DNA from: Lepas anatifera | Lineage: Eukaryota > Arthropoda > Thecostraca > Lepadidae | Direction of reading: 5' to 3' | Assembly: GCA_034440635.1 (NCBI GenBank) | Contig: JAOTON010001029.1 | Location: 228,895 to 292,894, forward strand | DNA: 64,000 nt | Shown: positions 55,871 through 64,000 of the stretch, in pieces | How the letters are laid out: every line of letters starts with the position of its first letter | How positions within the stretch are numbered: the stretch's first letter is position 1 | Translations under genes and position numbers: made by a program | Notes under the pieces: model-generated | Seen by the model: the letters and a program-made list of their open reading frames with translations, nothing else | Told to the model about the DNA's origin: nothing | Databases searched by the model: none

Positions 55871-56110
55871 GGGGCGCTGGATGGCAAACAGATAGAAGCC
55901 GGCAGCCATGGAGGATCGGGTGGCCTAAAGAATAGGGCATGACATATTGGAAACTGACAAGTAAACTACACTGGACACAGCAAGGCAAGCATTTTGGATG
56001 ACGGTAACTAATATTTACAGTTATGGGCAAAACCACTGGTGGGCACTGGGCCGTTTACTGGTGGGCGCACCATGGGGGACTGGTGGGCAAGATGCCCACC
56101 ACTTTGTAGC
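55871..56110. repeat. Tail of the minisatellite-bearing repeat
   Basis: AATAGGGCATGACATATTGG ... TTACTGGTGGGCGCACC ... TGCCCACCAC matches the tail at 31204-31325. The GGTGGGC/GCCCACC words can pair as a small terminal stem. Confidence 0.65.
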
Positions 56111-56119
56111 TTAAGAAAT

Positions 56120-57890
56120 GTGCTGGCGTCCTCTGTCACCGGATCGGCTCCCTCCACCGTTGTCGACCACCCATGTAGGTACATTCATCTGCATGGCGTA
56201 GGTTCCAGCAAATTCCCGACATTTGTGCACCAAAAGCAGATTTGCGCATTTCAAAAGAATTGTAAAAGTGTAATAAAAACTCCCTCGTAAGCTTTGGCAG
56301 GGATCCATATCAGCGCATGGACCCACTCGTGACGTCACGTTTTATCCATGCGGTTCAACTGTTGCGTTCTGCTGTTTCAGGTTTGGTAAGCGAGCGGTGC
56401 GGCAGCTAAAGCTACGGGCGCTGACAGCAGAGGTAAGCATTCTGCCGGAGCAGCCGATCACGCTCAGTGGTACGCAATTCTCACTCTCAACTGACCTTGT
56501 TAGCATGCAAGGTTCAAACTGTGTTTTACATCTAAATCGCAAATGAACTGAGTTTGTAGTGACAGTAATATGACTGTCTTATCCTGCCAGTGCTTGATCC
56601 CCCCATGAGCGTTCGTCTTACCTGGGTGACGAGTGTTCTTAATCCAGAATATAATGTAGAATATGAGCAATTGGCTTAATACACTGTGCACCCTCTCAGA
56701 TCTCACCGTATGTTCTCAATATAGCACGCTTCCCCAAAGCTAGAAGTTGTGCTACTGCGCCCGGTGAAGTTGTGCTGCTGCCGACAGTGGCGTCCGGGCA
56801 GTTACCTGAAGCTTGGCGTCTCCCACCCTCCGCGCTCCGTGCCCAGCCCCGCGCCATAGTAATATATGTGTGTGGTTCCAGGAGTGGGGAAACAGACTTC
56901 CCTGGCTCTACGGAGGACGGTAATTAGATGACTGGACTCCACCTCCCCGGAGCCGTAACTGGGACAACGCTGCTACTACACTCTTTTGTTCTGCACGGAC
57001 TTATTTATTGTGATACATTCAAGCTCCAATTGTCACGCTGCTTTCCAAATAATTATTGTTGGGAAAAGAAGAAACTGCCAGAACCATCTCATGATCTCTT
57101 CCGAATGTGTCTCTTCTCTTAAATGGCCTTCGATACAGAGCTGCCGCGTGACACCTGCTTTGCAACAGACTATTGGGCAGCAAAAGTTTCCTGTATCTTT
57201 ATTCCAGTCAGGCACTAGCCAACTTATGTGGCGTCTATACTGAGTTCCATGTACAAAATATACGTCACGTTTGTAACCCAAATTGTACATTATAGATAAT
57301 AGAGATGATTTCGTACTGGTGTGCAATGTGCGAGCAAGTAATATGGACTCAACTTTTACAATCAAATAGTTTCAGGGGACTCGGGTGGATTGATGGAGGG
57401 AGGAGATTGGGCAGCGTACGTGCCTACATTCCGACCTTGATTGGGCTTTTTACACGTAAGCGTTACTGCAAGTGGTCTCAGCTTTTAGTACCATATACGT
57501 TTATTGACACCAGCACAAAAGCGTCAAACGAAATCCTGTATTGGAAATGTCTGAACGAGTAAAAAAGCACAGCACCATGGCCCACGGTACCGCACCATTA
57601 GTTCCGACTCGGCGATCAGTAGGGGCAGGATACCGGGGACAATGGTAGATGGGGGCTTCTGACGAAGCCCTGGATCTCTGGTCCTCAACCCGAGTTCTCA
57701 GCAGGGGGCCACGCCAGCCAGGGGAATCATCCTCACGGGCTCCATCAGAACCAATCGGACGAGAATTTAATGCCTTATAAAACGATATCGATTTTACCTG
57801 TCCCGAGGTCGCCCTCGCGGAGGGGCCAGTGGCACTGCAGCGACGGAGCAGCAGCGCGTGGCTACCAACCAGCGGTACGACGGCCTCGAA
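56120..57890. other. No supported gene
   Basis: Open frames on both strands (56111-57562) show no recognisable domain. No element ends were found. Confidence 0.35.
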
Positions 57891-57894
57891 CCAG

Positions 57895-58200
57895 CGGCAC
57901 GCCGGCGACGAACCCGCCCCGCGACAGTGACGAACCCGCCCCGCAACAGTGACGACACCGGTGACGAACCAGTGGTGACGAACCCGTCCCGCAACAGTGA
58001 CGACACCAGTGGTGACGAACCCGTCCCGCAACAGTGACGACACCAGCGGCGATGAACCCGGCCCGCGACAGTGACGACACCAGCGGCGATGAACCCGGCC
58101 CGCAACAGTGACAACACCAGCGGCGGCGAACCCGGCCCGCGACAGTGACAACGCCAGCGGTGACGAACCCGGCCCGCGACAGTGACGACACCAGCTGCGC
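57895..58200. repeat. 37-bp minisatellite with longer variant units
   Basis: The unit is CAGTGACGACACCAGCGGCG followed by ATGAACCCGGCCCGCAA, with 37-base spacing at 58032 and 58069. Longer units near 57920-58020 contain an extra GTGGTGACGAACC block. The 265-codon minus-strand frame across the region (57501-58298) is driven by this array. Confidence 0.9.
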
Positions 58201-58582
58201 ATCACCGTCCGTCGCGTGCCCAACAGCTCAGTGTTATCATTGCCGAGGAGAGTTGGGAGGTCCACTGGAATTTTTTTGGTTGGGCAATAATCCAGCATGG
58301 GCTGCCTATGGGCATCATGCTGGGGAAAATCAATTAGGATGTGGTAGGGTTTTCCATGGCGTTGCAGGTTCCACAGGTACCCGCACGCCCATAGGCATTT
58401 AATTTGGTGTGTCTATGTCTGAGTCTGGTCAGGATGACCCCGCTCCGACGACTGTGGTTTGAACTGGGCCAGTAGCCGATGTTAGGCTTAATGGTTCTTG
58501 AAGTTTTAGCAAAGTTCTGAGGTGGTTTTGCGAGAATGACGGTGAATGCGCCGCTATTTGTTCCACTCCGGAAGAAACTTAA

Positions 58583-59435
58583 CACGCGCATTGATGGGGG
58601 GCGGGTACCCGCCCCTCCCTCGGGTTTTTCGGAGACAGCAGAAAAACGGCGGCGCGCAGCGCCGCCGTACCTGGTATACCTTTTCCCTCATCCTTTTTGC
58701 AACTTCTGTGAACATTTTAAGGATAGGTCATCTCAGGTCAGGTCACCAGTACAGGTCAAGTGACCCGACCTCAAAAAAAGTTTAAGATAGCATAAGTCGG
58801 AGCAGGGTGAACTTATCCAATTGAAACTGATATCACATAATGGGCTCACCGAGTTCTCTAAAACATGTTCCGGTATTTCTTATATCGATGACCTAAGGTC
58901 AGGTACGAAGCATGACCTCTCCATTGGTAATACATGGGAAATATGGTTTTTACTGAATTAATCAGTAACAGATGGTGATAGAGCGTTTATTTTAGCTTCA
59001 TTAGACTCGCCTTGGCTTTACAGTTCTAATGATATGCATTTTATATAATTTGACCCTGACCTGACCTCAGGTCAGGTCAAATCTTTGATTTGACCTAGCA
59101 AGGTCAAATTATATATCATTCGATTCGGCTTGCTGCGAGGATTCATACAGTTCAAGTCGTTTTGCTCTATCTTTACTTGTTCAAATGTAATGGCCGAAAA
59201 ACTTAATTTACATGTTATCCCTATGACGGCACATGACAGCATGTTTTGACCTCTGGTGACCTTAAATGTAACCTGACAAAAAATGGTTCAAATATTTTCG
59301 ATGGAAAAGCGGATGGGCTACCCAACACCGTTTACCGTTTTTTGCTACCTACCGTGGTTCTCGAGATCTTGGGGGGGCGGGTACCCGCCCCCCTCGTCAA
59401 TCCGAAGGTGGCTCAGACCCCCGTCAATGCGCGTG
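58583..59435 (+). mobile_element. TTAA-flanked non-coding element, family A (reference copy, 853 bp)
   Basis: Intact TTAA on both sides (58579-58582 and 59436-59439). The ends are CACGCGCATTGATGGGGG and CCCCCGTCAATGCGCGTG. GGCGGGTACCCGCC lies at both ends. The module GGGTTTTTCGGAGACAGCAG is followed by AAAAACGGCGGCGCGCAGCG. The interior contains TGACCTGACCTCAGGTCAGG, an almost perfect palindrome of AGGTCA half-sites. It is closest to the copy at 19957-20799. Confidence 0.92.
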
Positions 59436-59439
59436 TTAA

Positions 59440-60800
59440 AGACGTAGGGGAGGGGGAGTGGGTGTTAAAACAATATCCATTGAGGAAGGGGATGAGCCGA
59501 TGGTATTATAGTATGGGGATTTACAGTTGGGTATTACACTATGGTTCATATACTATACCTACCGGAATTTAGAAAATATGCAAACTGAAAAAATAACACC
59601 TCCAAGAGATACACATCCACACCGCTGCCACTAAATCTTCACGGATTAGAATCAAGTGGCGAAGCATCTCGCTACTCCGCTATGTTTTGGTAATAGAAAC
59701 AATTATCGCTGCTCCACCACTGTTTGCAGAGTCCGCAAGTAGCGGAGAAGCGGAGCTGCGAACTTAGGTAGATGACCGCCTGGCTTTGTCTGGAAGGGTG
59801 CTTTGTGATTATGCCTAGTCTCTGAGTCATTGCTGGTACGTGTGCATGCATTTTAGGACTTTTTGTTTTTTTATAACGGCAGCTTTCAAAGGATGCAAAA
59901 TACGTAAAAAAATTCCCTCGAACGGTGGAGGGAGGAGGCAAGAACCCTCACCTGGCCCCTTGTTTGAATCTTCGGTTCCCGGCTCCCAGGGGTCTAAAAA
60001 CTTGCCGATCTACCTACGCCGTCGGCGACCCTATCATCTTTTGGTTGGCGACCCAGCAACCGTCTCAAACTCTGATTCCATCTGTTTTCCCATGATTTTA
60101 GCTTCCACCATCCGCTCCTACTTCTAAATATGCTTACCCTCTCCACTGTCTCCACCCGTCATCGTAATACATACAGTGCCCATCAAAATCTATTGGATGA
60201 AGTCTGCCTGTTCCTTTGGCCAAGAATGGGCAGAATCTACTTCGACAAAGAGCCAAGTTAGCCTTCGTTTCCCGGCTTGTTTGGCGCTTCTGAGAGACAC
60301 CTTGGCTACGACGGGGCATCTTTGGCCGATTACATCTGGTATCATCACCGCCCTTAGTTGCTGCTAGTCTATGCTAGTTATGTTTCTTCTTATTACAATT
60401 TTTGGTTCCAATCTTATGAAAAACGACTGAAATCACCTGGTACTTTAGATGATGCCACCTCCCTGTACCGTATTTACATGGAATAGAGATACCTGGAATG
60501 GAGACCTCAATGCAAACCCGCCCCGCTTTTGGGTGCCAATCTAGGACATGAAAAATCCTTCGGTAAGTAAAGCTCGGTAAGGACCAATGTAAAGTCTATG
60601 GGAGATGTGGTGGCCGATGACTTTGATGCGTTATAACTTATAAACCGTGACTTGCACAGGAAAACGACCATGCATTTCGGAAAGGCCAATCTGTGGTGCG
60701 TCCGCTAAAATACATTTTAGGCATGAAATACCTAAAACCTCAGAGCAACGCGCAGGAGAAATCAGAATATGATACTGCAGCGCAACTTGTATTATTACAT
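59440..60800. other. No supported gene or repeat
   Basis: Short frames only. Nothing recognisable was found. Confidence 0.4.
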
Positions 60801-60820
60801 GTTTTAAGCGCGCGCGGCTC

Positions 60821-60893
60821 AGCGCCGTAATGGGGCAGTGTGTTTAACGCTCTTCTAGTAAGCGAAAGATCCCGGGTTCGAATCCTGCGCATG
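60821..60893 (+). tRNA. tRNA-Thr(AGT)-like sequence, degenerate
   Basis: AGCGCCGTAATGGGGCAGTG, CTTCTAGTAAGCGAAAGATC and GGGTTCGAATCC follow the order of a eukaryotic tRNA-Thr. AGT lies at 60857-60859 in a seven-base loop flanked by TCTT/AAGA. The A-box is poor (AATGGGGCAG) and the acceptor pairs only partly, so it is more likely a tRNA pseudogene or SINE head than a working tRNA. Confidence 0.45.
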
Positions 60894-60922
60894 TAACTTT
60901 TCATCTTCATAATGGTAATTTC

Positions 60923-60996
60923 GTCGCTCAATAGCGCAGTTGGCAGCATGCTTGTCTAGCAATTCTAGTGTTCCGGGTTCGAATCGGGGCTCACGC
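60923..60996 (+). tRNA. tRNA-like sequence, probable pseudogene
   Basis: A good A-box (TAGCGCAGTTGG, 60932-60943) and B-box (GGGTTCGAATC, 60975-60985) stand at tRNA spacing. However, the T-stem has two mismatches and no anticodon stem can be drawn. It lies 29 bp after the tRNA-Thr-like sequence in the same direction. Confidence 0.4.
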
Positions 60997-60999
60997 TGA

Positions 61000-63045
61000 T
61001 TTTGCATTCATATTTTATGGCTATTATGCAATTATTTAGGTTTATATTGGATAAATAATACCTCAGTAGTAGCTGTTTCCTCTCGGTTGAAGTAAGGCAC
61101 GCGCAAATGCCTGTTTTTTGTTGAATATTGTACTGCCGTCTATATTTTAATGTTCTTGGCTATTTACCAAATTCTTTTTAATGAGCCCCACAAAAGCATC
61201 CCAGAAATCAACGAGGCTTCCGTTCCAGGTATCTTTATTCCATGGTATTTATATACTATTTTTAAGTTCAAACAAGAATATACTAGAATCTGTCTCGAGT
61301 CGGTACCAAGTCGGTGATTTTCATTTTTTTCAATAGGCGACCAATGGGCGACCTAGTCGGCCGAAACCGCCGACTTGCGTGGTCGCCTGGTCGCCGGTGG
61401 TCGCACTGGTACATTTTCAGTGTCTGCGGCCTTCAGAACTAGCGTGGCGCGGGCTGCCGCTAATATTTTTGTATTCTTGTTGAAAGCAGTGGGCGCCGTT
61501 TTTGACGACTCGTGTTCAATTTGTTAAATCCAAGGGGTTAAATCAAGATGTGCGTTTATCATAGACGGTCCGTGCAATCTAGGTGGGTTTAGGAGTCTAC
61601 TTGCAATGATGTTTCCTTGTTTTGCTTTACTGCGAAAAGTCTCAGAAGGAAAAAAACTTGAATAACAGTGATGCATGTTGAAACTCTTTCCAGCCACAAT
61701 CACGCTAAAATGTCATCGTAAACATTGTTCTATAGTCACACATTCCCAAGGGCGTGGATTTCCTAAACGATTTTTGAGGTGCCTAATTATGAGACTATTT
61801 ATAACAAGTATAATGTTTTTGATGCCACCACGTTCTTGCCTTATAGCTGGACATATAACTGGGCGACCAAGTAGGCCTGTTATTTAATGATTTTAAAGTC
61901 CCTGAAATGAGAAATAGGAAAATTTGAAGGATACTCTTAGAAGGCACAGAAAATAAATTGAGCTTTCATTAGGGGTGCCACAGCAGTGACAGGCCCAAGG
62001 GATCCCTGAACTCGAGTTCAGGACCCCTTAAGTTCGAAAGGATTAAGGGCGGCCTGAGGAAAAGGGTACCCCAAAACTGATTAAACCAGGTCTGTGAGGC
62101 AGAAAATACCTTGCTACTGCCCCCACCACTAGAATAAAAATGATGGGGCTACAGATGGAGCTTTGAAGTTTAGGAAGTTGTGAAAAGTGGCATTAAAGGC
62201 GGTGAAAACAGGTTTTGTTGTGCTAGGTTGGCTTGCATCATGTTCTGTATGACCATATATCTTCGTCTGTATATATTATTATCTCAAGTGGCAAAATAAA
62301 TCGAATATTTAAAAAACTTTTATTGTTTCACTACGGATCTATTAATTGATTTTGTATATAACTAGTGTTTTATTTACACAGATGCACCAAGACATGAGAA
62401 TGATCATAATAAACATGTTGAGCTTCAAAATTTGAAGCAGGGTATAAAGAATGATTTCCTGTTTATGCTTCAAAGATAAATGCCCTCTAAAATTTTAAGA
62501 ACAGAAATAAGCCAGGTAGAAAGACCAAAAGTTTGTTTCATGGCCCAAAATATTGTTCTGGAAAATGGTCTCAAGCATTCCCATAATTGGGAATGGGTGT
62601 TCCCATCTATGGGTCAAGCATTCCCATTTATGGCACTGTTACCATTTTTAAGTCACACCAACCACAGTTTTCTCCCACTGATTGATGATGATAGCTACCC
62701 TTTTTGGGTGAAGTGTGCCCTTTTGGTTGACAGCATGCAATCTCAGAGGGCTGCCCCTTACTAAAATCCTAGATCCATCACTGTGCATTGGTACCCCATA
62801 AGGGATATAAATGTGCATTTCTGCATAGCACAAAGATGTGATAAACCATTTCCAATTTGCCAGAAGACTCCACTGCAAGGACAATGGTCCAATCCAAGTC
62901 TGCCAAACATAGAATAAGCTGTGTCTTTTGCACAGATGAATGCACACAGGGTGATCAGGGCGTGTGTGTGTGTTTTTTAACTGACTGATTATATGCATCC
63001 AAGTTTCTGATAATATCTTGTATTTTTGTCACAAGAATGTTGACT
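61000..63045. other. No supported gene
   Basis: Mostly AT-rich. At 62765-62780, CCTAGATCCATCACTG resembles a decayed hAT-type end. A local triplication of TTCCCAT-type words lies near 62575-62630. Nothing else was recognised. Confidence 0.35.
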
Positions 63046-63049
63046 CGTT

Positions 63050-63238
63050 TTGTTTTCTCTAGTATGGATGAAATATGGAAGCGCTGCCACAGAGGTACAG
63101 CGGAAATATCACAGAGAGATTGTGTCCACCACAAAAGAACGGGTTGCTGAAATGCAAACTGTTCTTCCCAGTACCCAATCCTGGTCAAAATTGGTCATCA
63201 GCAGCTCTTCTGTAAACTTTTTCAGTCATGATTATTAA
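63050..63238 (+). CDS. Possible exon with transposase-type helix-turn-helix
   Basis: The frame contains WMKYGSAATEVQRKYHREI. The pattern W/Y-x-x-YG-x-x-ATEVQR-x-x-R-E is, from memory, that of a short helix-turn-helix found in invertebrate mariner-like proteins (the DUF4817 type, typically YG-NATEVQRQWRREF). It is directly preceded by TTTTGTTTTCTCTAG, a good splice-acceptor-like tract. The rest of the frame (ERVAEMQTVLPSTQ) lacks the expected P-P-R-I continuation, and the frame stops after 62 codons. It could be a decayed transposon piece or one exon of a gene running beyond the window. Confidence 0.35.
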   Translation: MFSLVWMKYGSAATEVQRKYHREIVSTTKERVAEMQTVLPSTQSWSKLVISSSSVNFFSHDY

Positions 63239-63761
63239 TGCTAAAATGCATCAATTAAGAGCTTTGGAAATAGTTATCATGGGAATGATGTCATGCAAAA
63301 AAATAAGGTTATTCCCAAGAGGCAGCATTGCTATTGCTTTGAGTAGAACCATCTTCAACAATGGAGCGAAAATTGGACCTCATCTTAGCAATGGTTGATA
63401 GTTTCCACTGCACTTCTGAGGAAATGTTGCCAATGAATAATGTTTGAATAATTTGTTTGAAATGTTACAGGAATTTATCTGATTTGTGCTGCCTCAAGGT
63501 GAGGAATCACAAGTATTTCACGACGCATGTATGTACATGAAAAATGTTTTTTTTCTCTAGTTAAATGAAACATCGGAACTGTTTCTGAGGCTCTTTTTTA
63601 AGGTGCTGCAAACCTTTTATTTGTCTCTAAGATAAGGCCTAACCATTTTTCACATGGATGGACACAGAATAAAACCATTATTGATGAGAGAACAACAATA
63701 GTGCATCAATCATGGTTGTATCTTGCTGGGTATAGAAGTGATGGGCGAAAATGTTAATGCC

Positions 63762-64000
63762 CAGGGGCGCTGCCACGGAATTTTTACAGGGGAACGGACC
63801 CGGGCTGGTGCTGACCGGGGCAGGGGAATTGTGAGCATATTTGGTACCTGACAGCATTAATGACGATGAACTGAAAATTTTGGGGAGACGTCCCCCTGGT
63901 TTGGCCAACAGGGGGATGCGGAGGTACCCCGTCCCACCGCTTTCGGCGCCCATTTAATTGCCCTTGTGTACGGGCAGCGTATCATCTTTGACCTCGATTG
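63762..64000. mobile_element. hAT-type element, left end only (continues past the window)
   Basis: CAGGGGCGCTGCCACGGAAT matches the CAGGGGCG-GC terminus of the other hAT-type elements. CAGGGG recurs at about 63787 and 63820. The interior is GC-rich, as in the other copies. No right end lies inside the window. Confidence 0.45.

Noticed and set aside
57501..58298. 265-codon minus-strand frame
   Set aside because: Most of it translates the 37-bp minisatellite, and overlapping frames are also open.

Overview
This is a stretch of animal (metazoan) nuclear DNA, most likely from an invertebrate. It has no bacterial-type gene packing and no long intact open frame. It carries tRNA-derived SINEs, degenerate non-LTR retrotransposon pieces, cut-and-paste DNA transposons with intact target duplications, long GA/TA microsatellites and many minisatellites. 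The phylum cannot be fixed from sequence alone. I see no intact host protein-coding gene. The only coding candidates are one ORF of an unnamed type (41618-41971), one possible helix-turn-helix exon (63050-63238) and three decayed LINE fragments.

Layout. 1-2.4 kb: a decayed LINE C-terminus (minus strand) and a SINE. 2.4-6.2 kb: a 3.5-kb hAT-type element (perfect 8-bp target duplication) filled with a degenerate GAGCTGATCTGGTGCC array, then a SINE. 6.8-9.9 kb: a GA microsatellite and an element with 28-bp termini holding a TTAA-flanked element. 10-15 kb: a SINE, a piggyBac-like element and hAT MITEs. 15-19 kb: mostly featureless AT-rich DNA, then a 470-bp palindrome. 19-24 kb: a compound microsatellite, a TTAA element, a long-TIR mariner-like element and a CpG-rich block. 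25.3-27.6 kb: four abutting minisatellites, three of them with periods of 34, 35 and 37 bp. 27.9-33 kb: three TTAA elements, one with a SINE inserted. 35-41 kb: a 102-bp tandem repeat, a hAT MITE, a LINE C-terminus and a 1.9-kb foldback rich in TACGTA. 44.3-45.4 kb: a TTAA element. 46.5-56.1 kb: a 55-bp minisatellite split by a 5.8-kb hAT-type foldback and by a nested stack of three more hAT insertions. 57.9-61 kb: another minisatellite, a TTAA element and a pair of tRNA-like sequences. The window ends inside a further hAT-type end.

The most distinctive content is a set of at least five related TTAA-flanked, non-coding elements, about 0.8-1.0 kb when full length. They share one architecture: a GC-rich terminal repeat, a GC palindrome, a TTTTTCGG-AGATAGCAGAAAAAC-like module, and interiors dense in AGGTCA/TGACCT. 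AGGTCA is the nuclear-receptor half-site. One copy sits in one arm of the hAT foldback while the other arm keeps the unoccupied TTAA site, so the insertion mechanism can be read directly. All superfamily names rest on termini and target duplications seen by eye, without database comparison.
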